Shown one piece after another: positions 1 through 8,287 of a DNA stretch of 64,000 bases. A program made the position numbers and the translations under genes. The notes below the pieces were generated by a model. It made no database searches. It was not told the origin of the DNA and worked only from the letters and a program-made list of their open reading frames with translations. The DNA lies in NCBI RefSeq assembly GCF_000770675.1, contig NZ_AVBG01000003.1, positions 310,001 through 374,000 on the forward strand. The letters are read 5' to 3'. This stretch comes from Pontibacillus chungwhensis BH030062. Its GTDB lineage: Bacteria > Bacillota > Bacilli > Bacillales > BH030062. Every line of letters begins with the position of its first letter. The first letter of the stretch is position 1.

Positions 1-224
1 TAGTTTTTGATGACTTCATCCCGTTTTTCTGGAGAGATTTGACTTAATGTGTAGGCTGCTGCTTCTGTGAAGGCTCCCCCGAAACCGAGAATCTTTTGAT
101 ACTTTTCATCCGTTTGAACAGTAAGATCCCCCTTCTCGTTGAAATCAACGAGAGGGAGAGATTCTATTTCAGTTAATCTATCTTCAGTATCTTTAGATGT
201 TAAAATAGCTCGAACCTTTGACAT
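1..224 (-). CDS. Glycoside hydrolase family 30 protein (N-terminal part; gene continues past the left edge)
   Basis: The reading frame opens with ATG at 224 behind a clear AGGAGGAG ribosome site and runs off the window after about 74 codons. Residues about 43-60 carry QKILGFGGAFTEAAAY, the N-terminal signature of GH30 retaining hydrolases (glucosylceramidase and endo-beta-1,6-glucanase subgroups). No signal peptide is visible at the N-terminus, so it may act inside the cell on imported oligosaccharides. It is the last visible gene of the sugar operon, 11 bp after the GH1 gene, which suggests a shared beta-linked glucan substrate. The catalytic glutamates lie outside the window, so the subfamily cannot be fixed. 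Confidence 0.8.
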   Translation of the reverse strand, partial: MSKVRAILTSKDTEDRLTEIESLPLVDFNEKGDLTVQTDEKYQKILGFGGAFTEAAAYTLSQISPEKRDEVIKN

Positions 225-235
225 GTTTCTCCTCC

Positions 236-1570
236 TTATATGGTTCTTGATCTCACAATATCCGTGTAGCGTTTGGCGCTATCTTTGACGTAACGGTTTT
301 GTGTTTCAAAATCGACATATGTGATGCCAAATCGCTTATCGTATCCGAATGCCCACTCGAAATTATCAAGAAGTGACCATAAGTAGTATCCTTTAATATT
401 CATGCCTTCTTCATTCAGGTCTGCAACGGCTGTCAGGTGTTGTTCGACGTATCCTTTACGTCCCTCGTCGTGAACAGATCCATCTGGCTCTAGCACATCA
501 TCGAATGCAGCTCCATTTTCTGTGATGAAAATCGGCAATGTTGTGTATTCTTCACGAACCCGGTAAATCAGTTCTTTAAATTCATTTGGCGAAATGTCCC
601 AACCCATTCCTGTTTTTTCATAATCAGATGGAGCCGGCTGGAATGTTAAAGGATTTTCACTAGACGCTTCGATCAGAGCACGATTGTAGAAGTTGATGCC
701 AAAGAAATCACATGGTATTGAAATCGATTTCAAATCGCCTTCTTTAATGAATTCAAACTCACAGCCGTTGTTGCCATATAACGTCTTCATGTCTTCCGGA
801 TAGCTTCCTTTGAAAACAGGATCTATAAACCAGCGATTCAAATAACCATCATAGGCTTGAGCTGCTGTGTAATCTTGAGTTTCCACGCTAGCCGGGTAAA
901 CCGGTGACATATTTAGTGTAATACCAATCGGTTTCTGCATTTGCAACGTCTCTTTATACAGCTCAACCGCTTTTCCGTGAGACAGTAGAAGGTGATGCGC
1001 AACTTGTAAGGACTCTTGTAAGTTCTGATGACCTGGTGCATGAACGCCTTCATAGTAACCTAGCATCGCTACACACCACGGCTCATTATGAGTAATCCAC
1101 ATATCGACTACATCGTCTAATTCTTCAAAACATTTCTCAGCATATTCTAAGAACCAATTAATACTTTCACGATTAGTGAAGCCGCCTTTTTCATACGCCC
1201 ATTGAGGGAGGTCCCAGTGGTAAAGCGTAACGAAAGGGCGAATGCCTTCTTCTTTTAATCGAGTAGCCAAACGTTTGTAAAACGCCATTCCCTCAGGATT
1301 ATATTGACCTTCATGAGGAAAAATTCGTGGCCACGCAATTGAAAACCGATACGAATCTACGCCAAGACTTTTTATAATTTCAATATCTTCTTCAAAACGG
1401 TGATAGTGATCACATGCAACTTCTCCTGTATCTCCGTTGTGAACCTTACCTGGTGTCATGGAGAATGTATCCCAAATCGAAGGAGTACGACCCCCAACTG
1501 ATGCGGCTCCTTCAATTTGGTAGGAAGATGTCGCTGTTCCGAAAATGAAATCTTCTTTAAATCGCTGCAT
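236..1570 (-). CDS. GH1 beta-glucosidase
   Basis: This is a 444-residue retaining beta-glucosidase of the usual GH1 length. The acid/base motif THNEPW is at residues 160-165 (Glu163) and the nucleophile motif ITENG at 349-353 (Glu351). The C-terminal FEWAFGY (404-410) is typical of enzymes binding unphosphorylated glucosides; the Ser-Lys-Tyr signature of 6-phospho-beta-glucosidases is not evident. That fits uptake by an ABC importer rather than a PTS. The start ATG follows GAGGGG. It sits 17 bp downstream of the permease gene in the same operon and should act in the cytoplasm on imported beta-glucosides. Confidence 0.93.
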   Translation of the reverse strand: MQRFKEDFIFGTATSSYQIEGAASVGGRTPSIWDTFSMTPGKVHNGDTGEVACDHYHRFEEDIEIIKSLGVDSYRFSIAWPRIFPHEGQYNPEGMAFYKRLATRLKEEGIRPFVTLYHWDLPQWAYEKGGFTNRESINWFLEYAEKCFEELDDVVDMWITHNEPWCVAMLGYYEGVHAPGHQNLQESLQVAHHLLLSHGKAVELYKETLQMQKPIGITLNMSPVYPASVETQDYTAAQAYDGYLNRWFIDPVFKGSYPEDMKTLYGNNGCEFEFIKEGDLKSISIPCDFFGINFYNRALIEASSENPLTFQPAPSDYEKTGMGWDISPNEFKELIYRVREEYTTLPIFITENGAAFDDVLEPDGSVHDEGRKGYVEQHLTAVADLNEEGMNIKGYYLWSLLDNFEWAFGYDKRFGITYVDFETQNRYVKDSAKRYTDIVRSRTI

Positions 1571-1587
1571 ATTGTAACCCCTCTTCT

Positions 1588-2466
1588 TTATCCTTTAATT
1601 GATCCTGCTGAAATACTACTAATGATATATTTAGAGAAGAATAGAAACGCGATCATGATTGGTACAACAGAAATCGCAATCCCTAAATACATAGAACCTA
1701 AGTTTGTAGCTACTTGTGATCCTTTTAAGAACCCCATTAAAACCGGAAGCGTATACTTCTCTGGTGAGAATAAGACAACCAATGGAACGATGTAGTTGTT
1801 CCAAGAACCGATAAATGTAAAGATCGACATCGTCGCAACCGCTGGCATCATAATTGGTAACGCCACAGTGTGGAAGATTTTTAATTCCCCTGCTCCGTCC
1901 ATACGAGCTGCTTCAAGTAAAGAAGGGTGAAGCGTCGTAGATAAATACTGACGAAGGAAGAACACCACAAATGGACTTGCAATAGCTGGTACAATTAGCG
2001 GGATGTACGTATCAAGTGTTCCAATCGCATTGTTTAACTCATAGAAACCGATTAACCCTAGCTGTCCAGGTACCATCATCATAAGAAGCATGAAGATAAA
2101 TAGTAGATTCTTTCCTTTAAATTCATAGACTGCAAATCCAAATGCCGTTAAAGCTGAGAAATAACCACTTAGAACCGTAACGGACACTGAAACAATTAAG
2201 CTGTTCTTAAATCCGTTCCAAATGTTCACATAATCCATCATGGTGCGGTAGTTCTCAATAAGAGCACTTCCAGGAAGGAATGAGAATCCACCCAGAATGG
2301 CTTGGTTTTCACGTGTTGCGTTGATGATCATCATATAGAAAGGAACGATGCTGATGATCGTTAGTAAGATCAACAGTGTGTAAATCGCCTTTCTGGAGAA
2401 ACTTCTTTTCTTCTTCAACCCTTGTTTGTTAACGGGCACGTTTAATGACTTTTTCTCAGTTTTCAT
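1588..2466 (-). CDS. Carbohydrate ABC transporter permease, MalG type (CUT1)
   Basis: This is a 292-residue integral membrane protein with about six hydrophobic segments. The cytoplasmic EAA loop reads EAARMDGAGELKIFHTVALP, the site where the ATPase docks. Length and C-terminal position of the loop match MalG/LacG-type permeases of the CUT1 family. The ATG start follows GAGGGG and lies 4 bp after the stop of the partner permease, so the two are almost certainly translated together. No ATP-binding subunit is encoded in the visible locus; family knowledge suggests a shared MsmX-type ATPase encoded elsewhere. Confidence 0.92.
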   Translation of the reverse strand: MKTEKKSLNVPVNKQGLKKKRSFSRKAIYTLLILLTIISIVPFYMMIINATRENQAILGGFSFLPGSALIENYRTMMDYVNIWNGFKNSLIVSVSVTVLSGYFSALTAFGFAVYEFKGKNLLFIFMLLMMMVPGQLGLIGFYELNNAIGTLDTYIPLIVPAIASPFVVFFLRQYLSTTLHPSLLEAARMDGAGELKIFHTVALPIMMPAVATMSIFTFIGSWNNYIVPLVVLFSPEKYTLPVLMGFLKGSQVATNLGSMYLGIAISVVPIMIAFLFFSKYIISSISAGSIKG

Positions 2467-2470
2467 CTCG

Positions 2471-3364
2471 TTACCCCTCTTTCTTCGCGTTAGTTCGATA
2501 CATGGATCGGAATGTAACTACAGAGAATATTACAGTGATCAGGAACAATGCATATGCAATGGTTGCTGCATATCCGTAGTTGTTATAGCGGAATGCTTGG
2601 TTATATAGATAAAGAACCATTGTGTTCAAGGACCCTTCAGGTGCCCCGAGACCATCTGTTATTAACATCGGCAGATCAAACAACTGTAAACCACCGATAA
2701 GTGATGTAATCATGACATAAAGCATAATCGGTTTAAGTAAAGGCAATGTAATGTGTACAAAAGTCTGCCACCTGTTCGCTCCGTCAATTAAAGCCGCTTC
2801 ATAGAGTTCACCAGGAATCCCTGATACTCCGGCCATAAGAACGATAAAGGTGTAACCAAACCACATCCACGTTAAGATCAGCGCTACAGAAATTTGAGCT
2901 GTTGCCGGTTCGTTCAACCAATTAATAGGATCAGAGATAAGACCAATTTTCATTAAGAACATATTGATCGAACCATGCTGCCAATCAAGCATTATGTTAA
3001 ATAGAATCGCTACTGAACTGATCGTAATCAAGTTAGGTAAGTAAAATACGGCTCGGAAAAATCCGATCCCTTTAATGCGATAGCGTAAATCAGAGAACAG
3101 GGCTGCAAGGAACAACGCGATTCCAAGTTGCAACGCAAAGTTTAATCCCCAGATTTTCCAAGTATTGATAAAGGCTTCTAAAAAGTAGCCATCAGTTAAG
3201 ATTCTTGTATAGTTCTCGAGTCCAATGAACTCCGGCTTTCCATACCCTTCATACCTCGTAAATGTGTAATAAAAGGTCAGCAAAACAGGATAGATATTAA
3301 AAACGAGAAAGATCGCGAAAAATGGTGCGATAAAATAATACCCTTTGTGGTTTAACTTCTTCAT
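2471..3364 (-). CDS. Carbohydrate ABC transporter permease, MalF type (CUT1)
   Basis: This 297-residue membrane protein has about six transmembrane segments and an EAA loop, YEAALIDGANRWQTFVHITL, near residues 187-206. It pairs with the adjoining MalG-type permease to form the membrane channel of a sugar importer. The ATG follows GAGAGAGGG. It is separated from the binding-protein gene by about 100 bp containing a stable stem-loop. The N-terminus is short, without the large periplasmic loop of enterobacterial MalF, as is normal for Gram-positive homologues. Confidence 0.92.
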   Translation of the reverse strand: MKKLNHKGYYFIAPFFAIFLVFNIYPVLLTFYYTFTRYEGYGKPEFIGLENYTRILTDGYFLEAFINTWKIWGLNFALQLGIALFLAALFSDLRYRIKGIGFFRAVFYLPNLITISSVAILFNIMLDWQHGSINMFLMKIGLISDPINWLNEPATAQISVALILTWMWFGYTFIVLMAGVSGIPGELYEAALIDGANRWQTFVHITLPLLKPIMLYVMITSLIGGLQLFDLPMLITDGLGAPEGSLNTMVLYLYNQAFRYNNYGYAATIAYALFLITVIFSVVTFRSMYRTNAKKEG

Positions 3365-3414
3365 TGGTATCCCTCTCTCTATCAGACTATCTACATAAGT
3401 GCCTTAAATAGAAT

Positions 3415-3454
3415 AGAGGTAGTCGCAGTCCACTCGGGAGACCGGACTACCTCT
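3415..3454 (-). promoter_or_regulatory. Intercistronic stem-loop between binding protein and permease genes
   Basis: A 10-bp perfect stem (AGAGGTAGTC pairing with GACTACCTCT) encloses about 20 nt. On the minus strand it is not followed by a clear T run, so it is a poor intrinsic terminator. In maltose-type operons such a structure after the binding-protein gene stabilises the upstream message and lowers expression of the permeases; that role here is inferred from position. Confidence 0.5.
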
Positions 3455-3468
3455 TCTATCATTGCTCT

Positions 3469-4809
3469 TTATGGTGTCTTAATTTCCGGATAAGCATTTT
3501 TCACTTGCTTGTAGAATTCTTCAATCGCTTCTTCTTTCGTCTTCTTACCATCAACATACTCAAGTACCTGAGCTCCAAGAAGTGTATCAATTTGCTGATC
3601 ATACTTCGTTACGATGCCTGGCTCGATCTTTTTCGCTTGATCTAGGAAGAACGTGTAGTTGTTTTGTCCATTTAGGAAAGGCTCGCTGAATTCGTCTTTG
3701 ATTTTCTCGTTAACAGGTTTGTAAGATAGAACGTCACCTGTTTCTTTCGCCCAATCAGTTAAGAATTCTTCATCATGCGTCATCATTTGTACGAAGTCCC
3801 AAGCTAGATCTTTCTTTTCAGATCCGCTATAGATACCAATCCAAGTTCCACCCCAGAAATAAGGTACTGGACCAGTTGTTACGCCCCAGTCACCTGAAGT
3901 GTCTTCAGCATTAGGCTTCAACACACTGTGAAGACCCCAAGTTGGTAGTGCGTAAGAGAATACCTCTGTCTTGTCGCTTGCTGCTGCATCTTCATCTACT
4001 TCTTCCCAGCCGCCGTTATAAGCAATCGGACCACTCATAGAAGCATTCCAAGAAGGAGACCATTCTGGTGCAAATGCTGTATAGTCTTTCTCTCTTAATT
4101 TCTTCGCGTGATCAAAGTAGTTCAGTTTCGCGTCTGTCATAATCAATTCATCATCTTCATTTACCCAAGGCTGTGGATCTTCACCTTTTGCAAACCAACG
4201 AATCGCACCTTCATCAGGGAACAAGCGGTAACCTTCAGCTTTTAACTGCTCGCCAACTTCAAAAAGTCCATCCCATGAAGACATCATTTCACCTAACTGA
4301 TCTGGATCATCTGTACCTAGCACTTCTTTTGCGATGCTACGTTTGTAGAAAATACCACCTGGTGTTGTTTGCCAAGATAACGCTTTCACATTACCTTCAG
4401 AATCTTTCCCTAAATCGTATACATAGTCAATGTAGTCACCTTCCAACTCATCCGCATTGTAAGGCTCTTGAGATAAGTTTTCCCAGTAATCGCGATCTGT
4501 CCACTGCTTCAAGAATGCAACCTCACCTGTGAAAACATCCGGTGCTCCAACTCCGCTTTCTAAAACTGGCTTAAGCTTTGTAGGATAGTCCGCAATCGGA
4601 ACAATCGTTAATTCAACTTTTACGCCATTCTTTTCTTCAAACGTCTTGATCGGCTCTTTCAATTCATCTGTGAACGACCATACTTTCAGCACATCGTCAT
4701 CTGCTTCATCTCCATCACCTGATGCAGAACCAGAATCAGAACACCCAGCAAGTAGGCCAACTCCCAATATTAACGTCAACAATAAAGACCAACTCAACCT
4801 CTTTTTCAT
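3469..4809 (-). CDS. Sugar ABC transporter solute-binding lipoprotein
   Basis: This is a 446-residue extracellular solute-binding protein of family 1. The N-terminus is a lipoprotein signal: MKKR, a hydrophobic stretch, then lipobox LLAGC with the lipidated Cys near residue 23, followed by an acidic Ser/Gly/Asp-rich linker. The start at 4809 was chosen over an upstream in-frame ATG because AGGGGG lies directly before it and the signal peptide then begins normally. It is the first gene after the operator cluster and should deliver oligosaccharides, probably beta-linked glucans, to the two permeases. The exact sugar cannot be read from the sequence. Confidence 0.92.
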   Translation of the reverse strand: MKKRLSWSLLLTLILGVGLLAGCSDSGSASGDGDEADDDVLKVWSFTDELKEPIKTFEEKNGVKVELTIVPIADYPTKLKPVLESGVGAPDVFTGEVAFLKQWTDRDYWENLSQEPYNADELEGDYIDYVYDLGKDSEGNVKALSWQTTPGGIFYKRSIAKEVLGTDDPDQLGEMMSSWDGLFEVGEQLKAEGYRLFPDEGAIRWFAKGEDPQPWVNEDDELIMTDAKLNYFDHAKKLREKDYTAFAPEWSPSWNASMSGPIAYNGGWEEVDEDAAASDKTEVFSYALPTWGLHSVLKPNAEDTSGDWGVTTGPVPYFWGGTWIGIYSGSEKKDLAWDFVQMMTHDEEFLTDWAKETGDVLSYKPVNEKIKDEFSEPFLNGQNNYTFFLDQAKKIEPGIVTKYDQQIDTLLGAQVLEYVDGKKTKEEAIEEFYKQVKNAYPEIKTP

Positions 4810-4870
4810 CTTACTACCCCCTATAAAGATTTTATTAAAAAGGTACAATGACCTTCTCCTAACAAGTGCG

Positions 4871-4884
4871 CGAAACCGGTTTCG
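4871..4884. promoter_or_regulatory. LacI-type operator 1 of 3
   Basis: CGAAACCGGTTTCG is a perfect 14-bp palindrome of the type bound by LacI/GalR regulators. It is nearest to the binding-protein gene, about 60 bp before its start codon, and the first of three copies spaced exactly 47 bp apart. Confidence 0.8.
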
Positions 4885-4917
4885 GGATGACTAAAAAAAT
4901 ATAATACCACTTGCTCG

Positions 4918-4931
4918 CGAAACCGCTTTCG
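4918..4931. promoter_or_regulatory. LacI-type operator 2 of 3
   Basis: CGAAACCGCTTTCG differs from operator 1 at a single position and starts exactly 47 bp further on. The bases after each of the first two operators also match (CTAAAAAAATATAA), so the spacing reflects a tandem duplication of about 47 bp. Confidence 0.8.
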
Positions 4932-4964
4932 AAAAGGCTAAAAAAATATAAGATCATTTCTACA

Positions 4965-4978
4965 CGAAACCGCTTTCG
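4965..4978. promoter_or_regulatory. LacI-type operator 3 of 3
   Basis: CGAAACCGCTTTCG is identical to operator 2 and again starts 47 bp further on. It lies about 50 bp from the 3' end of the regulator gene. I could not place one convincing -35/-10 pair for the binding-protein gene in this region. Confidence 0.8.
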
Positions 4979-5026
4979 TTTCTTTTTAGAAGAGCCTTTA
5001 ATGATTTCATTAAAAGCCTCCCTTGC

Positions 5027-6037
5027 TTATGCAACAGGACCCGTACTCTTACGAATGATTAATTCTACCGGAACCTGGGTACATGCTACGTAACTCTCTT
5101 TGCAATCAATTTGCTTTAATAATAGTTTGGCAGATTCTTGACCTATTAGATCGGTTTGTTGACGAATAGTAGTTAAGGCTGGATGGATATACTGAGCAAG
5201 TTCGATATCATCATAACCAACTACTGATAGATCCTCCGGAACCCGCAACCCTTGCTCGTTAATGGCATTTATGGCGCCCATGGCCAAGCTGTCTCCTGCT
5301 GCATATACAGCAGTTGGTCGCTTTTCCAATTCAAGCAACGACTTCATAGCTCTAGCGCCGCCTTCTATTGAAAAGTAATCCCCATTCACAACGTACTCAT
5401 CAGGTACTTCAAGATTTAATGCTTTCATAGCTTGATAGAACCCTTTCTTACGTTGCTCCCCTGCAAAAGTTGATTCATGGCCAGCTATATGAGCGATTCG
5501 AGTATGCCCTAGCGACTGCAAATGGTCAACCGCAAGTCGACTACCTTCATAGTTATCAGAATAAACGACACTCGACTGGTCACTACTCATATCAATGACA
5601 ACCGTCGGAATCGGATCTTCAATCAATTCCTTCACCTGTTCGTCATCATATGTGGAACAAACAATGACAACACCATCGACACCTCGATACCTAAAATGAT
5701 CTAAGTAACTTTTCTTCTGATTACTAATGTTTCTTGATACAAACAGAAGATCGTAACCTTCTATTTCTACCTCTTGCCTGAAACTTTCAATTACTGCATT
5801 AAAGAACGGATGTTTTACTCCGATCCCTAACGATTCGATGAACACTACACCAATCGTCCAAGATTTTTTAGTCGTTAACGTTCTCGCATGAGAATTTGGT
5901 AAATAATCCATTTCCTCCACTGCAGCTTTAATCGCTTTCTTCGTCTTTTCACTTACATCTGAATAATTGTTTAATACTTTTGAGACAGTTGTTACTGAAA
6001 AACCTGTCTTCTTTGCAATATCATAGATTGTAACCAT
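5027..6037 (-). CDS. LacI-family transcriptional regulator of the sugar operon
   Basis: This 336-residue regulator starts with a LacI helix-turn-helix at residues 3-23 (TIYDIAKKTGFSVTTVSKVL) followed by a hinge helix (SHARTL) and a periplasmic-binding-protein-like sugar domain. A GTG three codons upstream is possible, but ATG at 6037 is preferred because AGAGGTGG lies 5 nt before it. It is divided from the ABC operon by three operators and has a fourth, perfectly symmetric operator in its own promoter, so it very probably represses both itself and the transport/hydrolase genes until the sugar is present. Homology is closest to the degradative LacI/CcpA-like group; effector unknown. Confidence 0.93.
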   Translation of the reverse strand: MVTIYDIAKKTGFSVTTVSKVLNNYSDVSEKTKKAIKAAVEEMDYLPNSHARTLTTKKSWTIGVVFIESLGIGVKHPFFNAVIESFRQEVEIEGYDLLFVSRNISNQKKSYLDHFRYRGVDGVVIVCSTYDDEQVKELIEDPIPTVVIDMSSDQSSVVYSDNYEGSRLAVDHLQSLGHTRIAHIAGHESTFAGEQRKKGFYQAMKALNLEVPDEYVVNGDYFSIEGGARAMKSLLELEKRPTAVYAAGDSLAMGAINAINEQGLRVPEDLSVVGYDDIELAQYIHPALTTIRQQTDLIGQESAKLLLKQIDCKESYVACTQVPVELIIRKSTGPVA

Positions 6038-6056
6038 AAGGTCCACCTCTTACTTT

Positions 6057-6070
6057 CGAAAGCGCTTTCG
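6057..6070. promoter_or_regulatory. Autoregulatory LacI operator
   Basis: CGAAAGCGCTTTCG is a perfect palindrome matching the three downstream operators at 12 of 14 positions. It lies between the -10 element of the regulator promoter and its ribosome site, where bound repressor would block initiation. Confidence 0.8.
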
Positions 6071-6078
6071 TTACTTGT

Positions 6079-6108
6079 ATTATAACCATCGTCCTCTTCT
6101 AAAAGCAA
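6079..6108 (-). promoter_or_regulatory. Sigma-A promoter of the LacI regulator
   Basis: On the minus strand TTGCTT and a perfect TATAAT are separated by 18 bp. The operator follows the -10 element within about 8 bp, covering the likely transcription start. Confidence 0.7.
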
Positions 6109-6339
6109 CCCATTTTCTGAAAATTTTTTGGGCTTTTTTCTATTTGTCACGATTTAGACTTTTTTGTTGATCGTGGGAGTTTAGACTTATAGATGATGTG
6201 AAGCTGTTTTTGAATGGTACGTGTATGTCTTACTTTATAGGATCAGGTTGGAGGTCCGATCTGATTTGAGGCCAGCGTTGGGTGGTGAGTGGCGGGTAGT
6301 GGTGGCGGGGACTGTTCAGCGGCTGGGCAGGAGTGTGGA

Positions 6340-6600
6340 GCTTGAGCCGGTGTCCGCCCAACTTGAGCCGTCGGCGGCGAGACTTGGGCCGTTTTGGCTT
6401 TACTTGAGCCGTTAAGCCCTTACTTGAGCTGTTTTTTTCGCTTCTTGAGCCGAATTTTTCTTTACTTGAGCCGGTTCACCTCCTACTTGAGCCATCAGCG
6501 GAGTTACTTGAGCCGTTCTTCCCTCACTTGAGCCGCCGCGCCCCAACTTGAGCCACTGCGCCCCAGTCTGAGCCATTCCTCCCCCACCCACTCGAGCCGT
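6340..6600. repeat. Tandem array of a 21-bp unit with core ACTTGAGCCG (13 copies)
   Basis: The core CTTGAGCC (or one-base variants) begins at 6341, 6362, 6383, 6403, 6423, 6444, 6465, 6486, 6507, 6527, 6547, 6567 and 6591, so the period is 20-21 bp apart from the last step. About ten bases per unit are conserved and the rest vary. The tract is clearly more GC-rich than its surroundings and lies just beyond the terminator of the DHA2 exporter gene. Open frames through it on both strands exist only because the unit is a multiple of three; no ribosome site or plausible protein supports coding. Flanking sequence 6110-6339 contains no recognisable gene. Confidence 0.85.
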
Positions 6601-6630
6601 CCACCATGATTCACTAATCTCCCGTTCCAC

Positions 6631-6681
6631 AAAAAAAAGCAGTTCCCCTTAGAGCATACACACCCTAAACGGAACTGCTTC
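6631..6681 (-). terminator. Intrinsic terminator of the DHA2 exporter gene
   Basis: On the minus strand AAGCAGTTCC pairs with GGAACTGCTT across a loop of about 23 nt and is followed by a run of eight T. It lies about 15 bp after the exporter stop codon. Confidence 0.9.
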
Positions 6682-6694
6682 AACATCTATTCAA

Positions 6695-8185
6695 TTATTT
6701 CGCTTCTGCCTGCACATCAGTTGCAACTTCTTGCTCAGGAGTAGCGCGTTTTACAAATAACGTAACGATAAATGCTGCAATAGCAAAGAAGAAGACAACC
6801 CAGTACACCAACTCAACACCTGATACGAGTGCTTCTGCTTGGGTACTTGCGTTAGTCGGGTTCGCGGCATTTTCTAGATATGCATTTTTACGGGATGTCA
6901 TGATTCCGATAAAGACCGAGATTCCAATTGCGCCTGATACGGGTTGAAGTGTGTTCATAATGGCTGTTCCATGTGGATATAGGTGCTTTGGTAACTGGTT
7001 TAGTCCATTAGTTTGGGCTGGCATCATAATAGCCGATACGGATAACATCAATAATAAATAACACACGACAATGTAAGGAATGGGTGTATCAAGACCGATG
7101 CGGCTGTAAGCAAACATCGTTCCACTTAATACAACTGTCGCTGGGATCATCAGTTTTCGCGGGCCATATTTATCAAACAGCTTCCCCATAATCGGTGACA
7201 TTAAGCCGTTCAGCAAGGCACCTGGGAGCAAAATAAGTCCAGCGGTAGCTGCCTGTAGTCCAAGTGCTCCTTGCATATACATAGGCAGGATAATTTCTGA
7301 TGAAAACATAGACACCATAATGATGACAAACATTGTTAGTCCGAGAGTGAACATCGGATAACGGAATACGCGCACGTCTAAGATTGGTTCCTCTAACTTC
7401 AGCTGACGGAATGTGAACACGATCAGAGAAATAACGCCAACAATAATAGAAAGATAAACCTTCGGAGCAAGGAAGCCTGCATCTCCTTCGCCTGCTAGAC
7501 TAAAGCCTAACACGATACCGCCGAAACCTATTGTCGAAAAGACAATGGATAGGATATCAAGTTTTGGTTTCGTCACTTCTCCTACGTTTCGCAAGAATTT
7601 AAGAGCAAACGCGATTGAGAACAACGAGAACGGGATGACAGATATGAATAAATATCTCCATCCTAAGTGTTCAACGATGATCCCTGATAGTGTCGGGCCA
7701 ATCGCTGGTGCGAACATAATGACAAGGCCGACTGTTCCCATCACCGCACCGCGTCGTTCCGGGGGGAAGATTAATAGGAATGTGTTAAAGATAATCGGAA
7801 TTAGCACACCTGTGCCGACTGCTTGTAATATGCGCCCTCCAAGTAGGATGGGAAATGTTGGAGCTATTGCGCAAATGGCAGTACCAATCGTGAAGATCGT
7901 CATGGTCCCTATAAACATTTTTCTTGTTGTGAAAGATTGAATTAATAGTGCCGAAATGGGCGTCATAATTCCCATTACAAGCATGAATCCTGTCGCCATC
8001 CATTGAACGGTCGGTTCATTTACGGAAAAACGGTCCATGAGCGTTGTCAGGGCAATGTTCAGTAACGTTTCATTTAATATCGCAAAAAACGCCCCGATGA
8101 TTAGCGTAACCATCACGGGCATAACTTTAAAGTTCGGATCATTGGCCAGAAACTCATAGCGCTCGTTTTGTTTTGTTTCGTCCAT
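6695..8185 (-). CDS. MFS multidrug exporter, DHA2 (14-TM) family
   Basis: This is a 496-residue drug:proton antiporter of the DHA2/EmrB-LmrB type. The N-terminal helix contains FFAILNETLLNIAL, matching the family signature, followed by about 14 hydrophobic segments and a motif-C-like GTGVLIP region. The ATG follows AAAGGAGAC. It is transcribed alone, ending at a strong terminator, with the SMR/TetR operon upstream in the same direction about 100 bp away. It is a clear paralogue of the exporter at 13.1-14.5 kb. Substrates cannot be predicted; lincosamides, dyes or other amphiphiles are typical of the family. Confidence 0.9.
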   Translation of the reverse strand: MDETKQNERYEFLANDPNFKVMPVMVTLIIGAFFAILNETLLNIALTTLMDRFSVNEPTVQWMATGFMLVMGIMTPISALLIQSFTTRKMFIGTMTIFTIGTAICAIAPTFPILLGGRILQAVGTGVLIPIIFNTFLLIFPPERRGAVMGTVGLVIMFAPAIGPTLSGIIVEHLGWRYLFISVIPFSLFSIAFALKFLRNVGEVTKPKLDILSIVFSTIGFGGIVLGFSLAGEGDAGFLAPKVYLSIIVGVISLIVFTFRQLKLEEPILDVRVFRYPMFTLGLTMFVIIMVSMFSSEIILPMYMQGALGLQAATAGLILLPGALLNGLMSPIMGKLFDKYGPRKLMIPATVVLSGTMFAYSRIGLDTPIPYIVVCYLLLMLSVSAIMMPAQTNGLNQLPKHLYPHGTAIMNTLQPVSGAIGISVFIGIMTSRKNAYLENAANPTNASTQAEALVSGVELVYWVVFFFAIAAFIVTLFVKRATPEQEVATDVQAEAK

Positions 8186-8287
8186 GATGTCGTCTCCTTT
8201 TATCTGTGTATTCCAAGTGACTATTGTAATACATCTTTTACGTTTTGTGTTCCCTCACGCATTCATATTTGTGAGAACTTTACATGA

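Noticed and set aside
4810-4848. Thirteen-codon N-terminal extension of the binding protein
   Set aside because: It would place residues before a normal lipoprotein signal, and the ribosome site AGGGGG lies inside it.
4991-5020. Hairpin GAGGCTTTTAATGA / TCATTAAAGGCTC after the LacI gene
   Set aside because: The stem has a bulge and a mismatch and no T run follows on the minus strand, so I did not call it a terminator.
6340-6600. CRISPR-like array
   Set aside because: A 21-bp period with a 9-10 bp core is too short for repeat plus spacer, and no cas genes are near.
6221-6686. Open frames through the ACTTGAGCC array on both strands
   Set aside because: Same artefact of a 21-bp repeat; the translations are low-complexity and lack starts with ribosome sites.
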